A program made the translations under genes and the position numbers. 8,751 nucleotides of DNA, taken from contig JAOZQB010000130.1 of assembly GCA_029932445.1 (NCBI GenBank), positions 1-8,751 of the forward strand, given 5' to 3'. Below, piece by piece: positions 1 through 5,420 of the stretch. How positions within the stretch are numbered: position 1 is the first letter of the stretch; each line of letters begins with the position of its first letter. A model generated the notes under the pieces. That model was given only the letters and a program-made list of their open reading frames with translations, made no database searches and was not told where the DNA came from. Origin of the DNA: Bacteroidales bacterium (GTDB taxonomy: Bacteria; Bacteroidota; Bacteroidia; Bacteroidales; JAADGE01).

Positions 1-27
1 AGCCGAGATTAAATCTGCTTTTGTCAT
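1..27 (-). CDS. HU/IHF-family DNA-binding protein, N-terminal fragment (runs off left edge)
   Basis: Only nine codons are in the window, reading MTKADLISA from an ATG at 27-25 down to base 1. That opening resembles the start of many Bacteroidota HU/IHF-like proteins (MTKAD/E followed by hydrophobic residues), small dimeric histone-like proteins that bend nucleoid DNA. The start lies 16 bases after the stop of the small ORF at 44-190 on the same strand, so the two are probably co-transcribed. No DNA-binding arm or other diagnostic region is visible, so the family call rests on a very short match and is tentative. Confidence 0.5.
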
Positions 28-43
28 AATTTTTGAATTTTAA

Positions 44-190
44 TTAATTTATATTATTATTATTTTCAGTTTGAATATTCTTTTTTTCAATTTGTTTCTT
101 TTTAACAATATCTTCTAAATCTTTTATCTGATTTTCACATTCCTGAATAATATTTTCAACTTGTTCCGTAAATTTATCTTTATTATTCAT
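44..190 (-). CDS. Small charged hypothetical protein (48 aa)
   Basis: This small open frame starts with ATG at 190-188 and ends with TAA at 46-44. An in-frame TAA at 196-194 just upstream leaves ATG 190, or the adjacent GTG 193, as the only plausible starts. The product is very hydrophilic, rich in Asn, Lys, Glu and Gln, with one Cys. Residues 5-38 have heptad-like hydrophobic spacing (F, V, I, I, I, L, I, V) that suggests a single amphipathic helix or short coiled coil, followed by an Asn-rich tail. There is no signal peptide or membrane segment. It sits directly upstream of the probable HU gene with a 16-base gap. I do not recognise a family. AT-rich DNA yields such frames by chance, but the helical pattern and the tight spacing favour a real gene. 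Confidence 0.45.
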   Translation of the reverse strand: MNNKDKFTEQVENIIQECENQIKDLEDIVKKKQIEKKNIQTENNNNIN

Positions 191-260
191 CACTTAATTT
201 TTAAATATCGACAGGTTTTATCTTTCAATATGCAATAGTATAAGATAAAATTATTCTATA

Positions 261-329
261 TTTAAAAAAAGGGTAACAAAAGGTTAACAATTTAAAAAAA
301 ATCATTAAACGTTAACAAGTTAAAACCTT
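261..329. repeat. AT-rich spacer with GTTAACAA-type direct repeats and an imperfect inverted repeat
   Basis: The 187-base spacer between the small ORF and the response regulator (191-377) holds no gene that I can support. Within it, TTTAAAAAAA occurs at 261-270 and again at 291-300, exactly 30 bases apart. GGTAACAA at 272-279 and GTTAACAA at 283-290 and 311-318 form three near-identical copies. AAGGTTAAC at 280-288 can also pair with GTTAAAACCTT at 319-329 with a two-base bulge. The region is upstream of the 44-190 ORF, so it could hold its promoter or an operator. I find no exact TAnnTTTG box on the minus strand here. Confidence 0.35.
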
Positions 330-377
330 CGAAACAATTAAATTTATTATGTTTCTAGGGAATATGAATAAATGAAA

Positions 378-1223
378 TTATAATGAAGATAAATAGGCAG
401 ATAAGTTTTGTTCCGAATTCAAGTTTATTTTTTTTCTAAGTCTGGAACGTGCAACTTTCACACTGTCATTACTTTGAAATAGAACTGATGCAATCTCTTT
501 CGTATTCATTCCGAGTTTAAGAAACGTACATAATTTAATTTCGGAATTGGTAAGGTTCGGAAATTTCTTTAAAAGATTCTCCGTAAAATCATTATTATTT
601 GATTTAATAATCAGTTCAAATTTTTGCCATGAATCCTGTTTTACTTTTTCGTTGATACTGTTAATAATAAACTCAAATAAATTTTCGGTTTCATCATCTT
701 TAACGGATAGTTTCTCATGCAGTTCATTTAATTTTCTGATAATTTGAATATTGAATTTATTGTTCCGAATTAACATTAAAGCATTTTCGGCAATTTCCCG
801 ATTTTTATTTTCAATAATTTTTTTATTGTATTCAGAAATTTTAATAACCGACTGTACACGAGCAATCAATTCAATTTCATCAATCGGTTTACGAATATAA
901 TCTGCAGCGCCGGCTTCCAAAGCACACTTTAAATCCTTTGAAGATTGCATAACAGCCGTAGCCATTATTACGGGGATTTCTTTGACGGAAGAATTTTCTT
1001 TCAATTTTTTAATCAATTCAACTCCGTTAACAAAAGGCATATCCCAATCCGTGATTATCAAATCCGGAATTTTATTTTCTGCAATTCTAAATGCAACATC
1101 ACCATTATTAGCTTGATAAAAGCCGTAACTTGTTTTTTCTTTTGAAAGAATATCAACAATTCGATTTATTACATGAGGGTCATCATCAACCAATAATATT
1201 TTATTTGAAATAAAATCTGCCAT
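378..1223 (-). CDS. Response regulator: receiver domain plus C-terminal LuxR-like HTH
   Basis: This is a cytoplasmic 281-aa response regulator, probably a transcription factor phosphorylated by the kinase encoded just upstream. Residues 7-128 form a complete receiver domain: acidic pocket D13-D15, phosphoacceptor D59 in the ITDWDMP context, switch Thr T89, and K112-P113. Residues 129-180 are helical and charged, resembling the linker that precedes the HTH in Bacteroidota TPR-HTH regulators. Residues 224-268 form a LuxR-like helix-turn-helix (LTNSEIKL, then TKEIA, then VKVARSRLRKK). The ATG at 1223 is 14 bases after the kinase stop, which indicates one operon. I see no obvious intrinsic terminator after its stop. 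All catalytic receiver residues are present, so phosphorylation-dependent control is expected. Target genes cannot be read from the window. Confidence 0.9.
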   Translation of the reverse strand: MADFISNKILLVDDDPHVINRIVDILSKEKTSYGFYQANNGDVAFRIAENKIPDLIITDWDMPFVNGVELIKKLKENSSVKEIPVIMATAVMQSSKDLKCALEAGAADYIRKPIDEIELIARVQSVIKISEYNKKIIENKNREIAENALMLIRNNKFNIQIIRKLNELHEKLSVKDDETENLFEFIINSINEKVKQDSWQKFELIIKSNNNDFTENLLKKFPNLTNSEIKLCTFLKLGMNTKEIASVLFQSNDSVKVARSRLRKKINLNSEQNLSAYLSSL

Positions 1224-1237
1224 TTGTTTGAAGAAAT

Positions 1238-2422
1238 TTAATTTATACTCTCTTTTAATGCATTATACAATTCAGAATTACAATTATAAATTGCCTTATT
1301 CAATTCATTTTTCCATTTCTTAACATTTTCTGAAAAATTTTCATCAATTATATTCTGAACCGTTCTTAATTCGCTTATTTCATATACATCAAGCAAATTA
1401 AATTCATCATAGAATTGTCTGAGATAGTTTTTATCATCAACATTTAAATTAATAAGTTTAACTTTTTCATTAATAGTATCTTGTCGGTATTTAGTTTTTT
1501 TAATTTCGGCGATCTGTAATACGAATTCAAAACTTGTAAATTCATTCGAAACAGATTTAACACTGATTTCACTTCCGTGTGCTTCAACAGCCATTTTACA
1601 AAATGTTAATCCGATTCCGGTTGAACGTGCCTCGCCGGTTTTTCTGGCAAGTATTTGATTGAATTTATTAAAAATTAAAGGGATTGATTCTTCTTTTATA
1701 CCTATGCCGTTATCCGTAACACAAACCTTAATACGATCAGATTTATCGTTCAATATTCGGAATTCAATTTTAATAATACCGTTTGAAAATGTATATTTAA
1801 CAGCATTTGAAAGGAAATTAACAAAAATACGTCTTAAAATAGCTTCATCAGCCGAAACAAAAATGTCATCACTAATCTCATTTTTAATTTTAATATTTTT
1901 ACGTTCGGCAAAAATACTGATCTGCTTAATTGCTTCATCGGCATTTTTTCTTAAAAGTATATCTTTTTTGTTCAGCGGTATTACCATCCCTTCATATTTC
2001 TGAATATCTAAAATATTCTCAACCATAGTTAACATATCTTTCGCAAAAAAAGTTATTTCTCTGTTTTCGGAAATATTGATAATATTGCTGATGGGGTTTT
2101 TTAAATCATGAACAATCATATTCGTTAAACCGCCTCTTAATTCGGCATTTTCTTTCAACTCTTTATTCAGAACCAGCAAATCCATTGTTTTTTGAATAAT
2201 TTTATCTTTTTGTTTTTGAATTTCTTCTCTTTGAGAAACTATTTCTTTGTTTTTTTCGGATAAAAGGAAGTTTGTTTTTTTTAATCGTATTCTTGAAACA
2301 AATATTATCAGAAGTAAAATTATCAGAAAAAATAAAACAATAAAGAATGCATATACAATTAAATTATTATTTAATAATTCAGTTGTAAAAGACATTAAAT
2401 TATGAGGACAGTAAATTTTCAT
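1238..2422 (-). CDS. Membrane sensor histidine kinase with minimal sensor region
   Basis: This 394-aa two-component histidine kinase is probably the partner of the regulator at 378-1223. One transmembrane helix spans about residues 21-42. Only some 20 residues precede it, so there is no periplasmic sensor domain. A coiled coil covers about 52-95. The H-box carries phosphorylatable H105 (IVHDLKNP). The ATPase domain shows the N-box (N202 and N206, FLSNAVKYT), G1 box DNGIG at 237-241, F-box around F251 and G2 box TGIGL at 268-272, so it should be active. Residues from about 305 to 394 form an extra helical tail of unknown role. A candidate -7 box lies 28 bases upstream of the start. M10 (position 2395) is an alternative start, because the first nine residues (MKIYCPHNL) look unlike a membrane-protein leader. 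Confidence 0.9.
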   Translation of the reverse strand: MKIYCPHNLMSFTTELLNNNLIVYAFFIVLFFLIILLLIIFVSRIRLKKTNFLLSEKNKEIVSQREEIQKQKDKIIQKTMDLLVLNKELKENAELRGGLTNMIVHDLKNPISNIINISENREITFFAKDMLTMVENILDIQKYEGMVIPLNKKDILLRKNADEAIKQISIFAERKNIKIKNEISDDIFVSADEAILRRIFVNFLSNAVKYTFSNGIIKIEFRILNDKSDRIKVCVTDNGIGIKEESIPLIFNKFNQILARKTGEARSTGIGLTFCKMAVEAHGSEISVKSVSNEFTSFEFVLQIAEIKKTKYRQDTINEKVKLINLNVDDKNYLRQFYDEFNLLDVYEISELRTVQNIIDENFSENVKKWKNELNKAIYNCNSELYNALKESIN

Positions 2423-2449
2423 AAATTCCTAAAAATCGGGCAATTAATA

Positions 2450-2457
2450 CAAAAATA
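2450..2457 (-). promoter_or_regulatory. Candidate -7 promoter box for the kinase/regulator operon
   Basis: Read on the minus strand, the sequence is TATTTTTG, an exact match to the Bacteroidota -7 consensus TAnnTTTG. It lies 28 bases upstream of the kinase ATG, which implies a leader of about 20 bases. No convincing TTTG -33 box is found at the expected spacing, and such motifs occur by chance in AT-rich DNA. Confidence 0.4.
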
Positions 2458-2509
2458 AATAAATATTTTTAAAACTCTCCTTATTTTTAAAATTATAAAA
2501 TCATTTTTT

Positions 2510-2517
2510 TAATTTTG
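2510..2517 (+). promoter_or_regulatory. Candidate -7 promoter box for ridA
   Basis: TAATTTTG matches the Bacteroidota TAnnTTTG consensus exactly and ends 14 bases before the ridA ATG, so the leader would be very short. The -33 position is only T-rich. Together with the minus-strand box at 2450-2457 it would make this 109-base gap a divergent promoter region. Confidence 0.4.
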
Positions 2518-2531
2518 TAAAAAAATAAATT

Positions 2532-2909
2532 ATGAAACAAATAATACATACCGAAAAGGCACCGAAAGCAATCGGGCCATACAGCCAAGCAGTAAAAGCC
2601 GGTAATACCTTATATATTTCCGGTCAAGTTCCGATAAATCCCGAAACAGGAAAACTTGTCGGCAAAACGATAAAAGAACAAACTGAACAAGTAATGCAAA
2701 ATATTGGTGCAATATTAGAAGAAGCCGGATTCTCATTTAAAGACGTCGTAAAATCAACCTGCTTGTTGAGTGATATGAGTAATTTCGGAGGGATGAACGA
2801 TGTTTACCAAAAATATTATTCGGAAAATCCGCCTGCCAGAGCTGCTTTTGCCGTTAAAGAACTTCCTTTAAGTGTTTTGGTTGAAATTGAAACAATTGCT
2901 GTTAAGTAA
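2532..2909 (+). CDS. ridA: RidA-family 2-iminobutanoate/2-iminopropanoate deaminase
   Basis: RidA is a small cytosolic enzyme that hydrolyses reactive enamine/imine intermediates released by PLP enzymes such as threonine dehydratase, protecting other PLP enzymes. The 125-aa length is typical of the trimeric YjgF/YER057c/UK114 family. Visible family hallmarks are IGPYSQA with Y17, YISGQ at 28-32, and PPARAAF with R103, the substrate-carboxylate-binding arginine. The closing segment VEIETIAVK carries E118 and E120. The cysteine found two residues after this arginine in the E. coli protein is Ala here (A105), a common variation within the family. The gene converges on the NAD(P)HX repair gene with only 13 bases between stops. 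The start is fixed by its position 14 bases after a -7 box and by the standard N-terminus. Confidence 0.95.
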   Translation: MKQIIHTEKAPKAIGPYSQAVKAGNTLYISGQVPINPETGKLVGKTIKEQTEQVMQNIGAILEEAGFSFKDVVKSTCLLSDMSNFGGMNDVYQKYYSENPPARAAFAVKELPLSVLVEIETIAVK

Positions 2910-2922
2910 ATATTCAATATCT

Positions 2923-4422
2923 TTATTCAGAAGCTTTTAGAGCATCAGGTAAACAGTCAATAATATCAGAAGCAATAAGCGGATATTGTCCTTTTTTTTC
3001 AGCGGCAAAATCGCCTGCAAGACCGTGAAAATAAACACCGTAAATTGCAGCTTCTTGAGGATTATATTTTTGTGACAACAATGAAAGAATGATACCGGTA
3101 AGAACATCACCGCTTCCGCCGGTTGCCATTCCGGGATTTCCGGTTGAATTAAAAAACACCTTCCCTTCGGGAGTTGCAACAGCTGTGTATGCTCCTTTCA
3201 AAATAAGAAATATTTTATATTTTTTTGCAAATTCAATTTGTTTCTGCATTTCTGTAAAATTATTTTCACTTTTACCCGCCAATCGCTCAAATTCTTTCGG
3301 GTGAGGCGTAAAAATACTGTTCTCGGGAACATCCGCAAGCCAATCCATATTTTCCGATAAAATAGTCAGTGCATCAGCATCCAAAACAATCGGTTTATTA
3401 TAAGTTTCAATTAAATTATTAAGCATTTGCTTTGTTTCTTGGGCAAATCCGATACCCGGACCGACGGCAACCGCATTGTAATTACTTAAATCCGGCAAAT
3501 CGGAGATGTAATTATCCGTTTCGTTTATATTCAACATTGTTTCGGGTGAAGCAACTTGCAAAATCTGATAATTGCAAACAGGAACAACCGTTGTCAGCAA
3601 ACCCGTACCCGTTCTGTGAGTTGCTTTTGCAGCTAAAATACAAGCTCCTGCCTTACCGTAACTTCCGGCAAGTAACAAGGCATGTCCGTAATTCCCTTTA
3701 TGTGAAAAATTTTTCCTCTTACGAATTTTCACATCTTCCTTTTGAATAAAATAATAAGGAGAATTTGTTTTTTCCCTAAACTCTTTATGAATGCCGATAT
3801 CAATCACATGAAATTTACCGACATAATCTTCATTTTCGGCAAACATAAAAGACAGCGAAGGATACTCAAAAGTTAATGTATGATTTGCTTTAACAATTGT
3901 CCTTTTACCGACGGGATTATTTTCTCCGAAAAGCCCTGAAGGGCTGTCAATTGAAACAACTTCATTTCCGGAATTATTGATTTGTTTTACGACTTCTTCC
4001 GGAAATCCTTTCAATATACGCGTTAATCCCGAACCGAAAACAGCATCAATGATAAGTTCATTCTTTTTTAGTTTCGGAAATTTCTCAATGCTGTCAAGAA
4101 TAACTATCGAGACTTCATTTATTGTTTGCAGTTTTTCATAATTTGCTTTAAAATCGTCAGAAATTTTATCGGTAAATTTTACATAATAAACCCTTACGTT
4201 TAATCCTTTTTCGGATAGAAGCCGAGCAATAACCAATCCGTCTCCGCCATTATTACCGGGACCTGCAAAAATTGAAAAATTTATTTTATTAAAATATAAT
4301 TTAAGAATTTTATTCGCAGCTCGTCCGGCAGCTCTTTCCATCAGATTCAATGATGAAACCGGTTCGTTCACAATTGTAAAATTATCAGCTTGTCTTGTCA
4401 GGTCGGAAGAAAATATTTTCAT
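2923..4422 (-). CDS. nnrD/nnrE: Bifunctional NAD(P)H-hydrate epimerase / ADP-dependent NAD(P)HX dehydratase
   Basis: This 499-aa cytosolic fusion enzyme repairs hydrated NADH and NADPH. The N-terminal half (about 1-215, YjeF_N/NnrE) epimerises R- and S-NAD(P)HX. It shows FAGPGNNGGDG at 52-62, the acidic IIDAVFGSG at 124-132 and SIDSPSGL at 157-164. The C-terminal half (about 235-499, NnrD, ribokinase-like) dehydrates S-NAD(P)HX using ADP. It shows HKGNYGHALLLAG at 241-253, GPGIG at 321-325, LDADAL at 347-352, TPHPKE at 372-377, and GMATGGSGDVLTG at 431-443 with the catalytic Asp D439. The length and domain order match the bacterial fusion, and no key residue appears lost. The start codon directly follows an (AC)6 tract in the leader. 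The gene stands alone on its strand between ridA and the palindrome-rich region. Confidence 0.95.
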   Translation of the reverse strand: MKIFSSDLTRQADNFTIVNEPVSSLNLMERAAGRAANKILKLYFNKINFSIFAGPGNNGGDGLVIARLLSEKGLNVRVYYVKFTDKISDDFKANYEKLQTINEVSIVILDSIEKFPKLKKNELIIDAVFGSGLTRILKGFPEEVVKQINNSGNEVVSIDSPSGLFGENNPVGKRTIVKANHTLTFEYPSLSFMFAENEDYVGKFHVIDIGIHKEFREKTNSPYYFIQKEDVKIRKRKNFSHKGNYGHALLLAGSYGKAGACILAAKATHRTGTGLLTTVVPVCNYQILQVASPETMLNINETDNYISDLPDLSNYNAVAVGPGIGFAQETKQMLNNLIETYNKPIVLDADALTILSENMDWLADVPENSIFTPHPKEFERLAGKSENNFTEMQKQIEFAKKYKIFLILKGAYTAVATPEGKVFFNSTGNPGMATGGSGDVLTGIILSLLSQKYNPQEAAIYGVYFHGLAGDFAAEKKGQYPLIASDIIDCLPDALKASE

Positions 4423-4434
4423 GTGTGTGTGTGT
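4423..4434 (-). repeat. (AC)6 dinucleotide tract abutting the nnr start codon
   Basis: On the minus strand the leader ends in six AC units immediately before the ATG of the NAD(P)HX repair gene. It is a short tandem repeat in the ribosome-binding position. Six units is near the lower limit for slippage, so any regulatory effect is speculative. Confidence 0.6.
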
Positions 4435-4450
4435 TTAAATTTATCTAAAT

Positions 4451-4469
4451 GCAGCAGATTTGCAGCTGC
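4451..4469. repeat. Short inverted repeat flanking the long palindrome
   Basis: GCAGC at 4451-4455 pairs with GCTGC at 4465-4469, and GCAGCTGC at 4462-4469 is itself palindromic. It sits five bases before the larger palindrome at 4474-4501 and may belong to the same element. Confidence 0.4.
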
Positions 4470-4473
4470 TTTC

Positions 4474-4501
4474 TTAACGTAGGGGTTAGCCCCTACGTTA
4501 A
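4474..4501. repeat. Perfect palindrome, 12-bp arms and 4-base loop
   Basis: TTAACGTAGGGG at 4474-4485 and CCCCTACGTTAA at 4490-4501 are exact reverse complements around the loop TTAG. The GC-rich core stands out from the AT-rich surroundings. It lies between two divergent starts, so no transcript obviously ends here, and neither side carries a T-run. A dispersed repetitive extragenic palindrome or a regulator site is more likely than a terminator. Which of these it is cannot be settled from one copy. Confidence 0.8.
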
Positions 4502-4537
4502 AGAGATATAGTCATTTCTTTGTGTGATTTTTTTAAA

Positions 4538-4554
4538 ACATGAATGTTTCATGT
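4538..4554. repeat. Perfect palindrome, 7-bp arms and 3-base spacer
   Basis: ACATGAA at 4538-4544 and TTCATGT at 4548-4554 are exact reverse complements around TGT. The form suits a dimeric transcription factor site, but no regulator is identified. Confidence 0.4.
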
Positions 4555-4590
4555 GTCTGTTTTTATATTTCTAAGGTCATCCGGAACTTA

Positions 4591-4642
4591 CCGGAATTAA
4601 ATAATTATTTCCATATGTGATTTAACAATTATTTAATCCCGG
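4591..4642. repeat. Imperfect inverted repeat upstream of the PPTase promoter box
   Basis: CCGGAATTAAATAATT at 4591-4606 and AATTATTTAATCCCGG at 4627-4642 are reverse complements at 15 of 16 positions, with a 20-base spacer. A further CCGGAA copy at 4581-4586 precedes the left arm. The right arm ends 17 bases before the candidate -7 box at 4660, a position suited to an operator or activator site. It could also be the edge of a small non-autonomous element. Confidence 0.6.
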
Positions 4643-4659
4643 ACATTTCATTATTTTAT

Positions 4660-4667
4660 TACTTTTG
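4660..4667 (+). promoter_or_regulatory. Candidate -7 promoter box for the PPTase gene
   Basis: TACTTTTG matches TAnnTTTG exactly and ends 31 bases before the ATG at 4699. There is no clear TTTG box in the -33 position, which instead overlaps the region of the inverted repeat at 4591-4642. Confidence 0.4.
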
Positions 4668-4698
4668 TTCTTTAACAATAAACAAAGATACAGAAAAT

Positions 4699-5346
4699 AT
4701 GCCCGAAGCGGATATCATTTTTGAAAAAATAACAGATAATTACAATCTGAAACTTGCAAAGTTTGAAGAAAATTCGGACGTTTTATTTCAACAAATCTGC
4801 GATGATTTAAGTGATGACGAAAGAACCAATTTTATTAAAATAAAAAACAACAAACGGAAAGTCGAATGGCTGGGAACAAGAATTCTTCTGAAAAATATTC
4901 TCGGAAAATATCTTAAAATACACTATGATAATAAAGGAAATCCGTATATTAATAATAAAAAATATATTTCAATTACACATTCGGGAAATTATATCGGAAT
5001 GATTATCAGCAATAATGAAGCTGTCGGTATTGATACTGAATTTATTTCCGACCGTATTTTAAAAACAGCTCATAAATTTATTCCTGAAAAAATTCTGCAA
5101 AATATTAATGAAGAAAATACTCTTGAAAAAATATATATTCACTGGTGCAGCAAAGAAACTTTATATAAAATAAAAGGCGGAGGTGGTTATGATTTTAAAA
5201 AAGATTTCATTTTGGAACCCTTTCAATTAAAAGAAAAAGGAGAGATTATTTCATTCATTATAAAAAATCAAACCAACCGATATAACTTATCTTATCAGTT
5301 TATTAATCAAGGAAATAAAAAGCTTTTAATTGTCTGGTACGGATAA
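4699..5346 (+). CDS. 4'-phosphopantetheinyl transferase, Sfp-type
   Basis: This 215-aa cytosolic enzyme should transfer the phosphopantetheine arm of CoA to a serine of a carrier protein (ACP/PCP), making holo-carrier. The signature motifs of the two-subdomain Sfp superfamily are all present: NKGNPYI at 78-84, ISITHS at 90-95 with H94, the Mg-binding VGIDTE at 109-114 (D112 and E114), and WCSKETLYK at 149-157 with E153. The length is typical of short Sfp-type enzymes. No carrier protein, fatty-acid, polyketide or NRPS gene is in the window, so the substrate is unknown. It may be the organism's general PPTase. The start is the first in-frame ATG, 31 bases after a -7 box. Confidence 0.92.
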   Translation: MPEADIIFEKITDNYNLKLAKFEENSDVLFQQICDDLSDDERTNFIKIKNNKRKVEWLGTRILLKNILGKYLKIHYDNKGNPYINNKKYISITHSGNYIGMIISNNEAVGIDTEFISDRILKTAHKFIPEKILQNINEENTLEKIYIHWCSKETLYKIKGGGGYDFKKDFILEPFQLKEKGEIISFIIKNQTNRYNLSYQFINQGNKKLLIVWYG

Positions 5347-5350
5347 TTTT

Positions 5351-5363
5351 ATGACTGTGTCAT
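5351..5363. repeat. Small inverted repeat between PPTase and SpoIIE-phosphatase genes
   Basis: ATGAC at 5351-5355 and GTCAT at 5359-5363 flank TGT and are followed by a T-rich run. It could be a weak terminator for the PPTase transcript or an operator just upstream of the next promoter box. A 5-bp stem is poor evidence for either. Confidence 0.25.
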
Positions 5364-5366
5364 TTT

Positions 5367-5374
5367 TATTTTTG
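5367..5374 (+). promoter_or_regulatory. Candidate -7 promoter box for the SpoIIE-type phosphatase gene
   Basis: TATTTTTG matches TAnnTTTG in the 74-base gap before the phosphatase gene and would give a leader of about 40 bases. It suggests the phosphatase can be transcribed independently of the PPTase gene. Confidence 0.35.
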
Positions 5375-5420
5375 AATATTTTAGAGTATCTTGCAAAAGA
5401 AAATCTAATTTCCGGTTAAT

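Noticed and set aside
233..240. Minus-strand TACTATTG as a -7 box for the small ORF/HU operon
   Set aside because: It has one mismatch to TAnnTTTG and no TTTG at the -33 spacing, which is too weak in AT-rich DNA to report as a promoter.
1238..1507. The kinase tail as a receiver domain (it contains a VDDKN string resembling a receiver start)
   Set aside because: There is no phosphoacceptor Asp in a D-x-x-MP context, no switch Thr and no Lys-Pro, and too few residues remain for a receiver fold.
1659..2003. Open frame on the plus strand opposite the histidine kinase ATPase region
   Set aside because: It is antisense to a well-supported kinase, shows no recognisable domain, and has no start context or promoter of its own.
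2530..2736. Open frame on the minus strand opposite ridA
   Set aside because: It is a shadow of the convincingly conserved RidA frame, with no domain and no independent signals.
4474..4501. The perfect palindrome as a rho-independent terminator
   Set aside because: The genes on both sides start here and diverge, so no transcript ends here, and there is no T-run on either strand.
4540..4620. 26-codon open frame on the plus strand in the palindrome-rich region (starts MNVSCVCF)
   Set aside because: It is very short and Cys- and aromatic-rich in a way typical of chance frames, it overlaps two inverted repeats, and it has no supporting promoter or neighbour.
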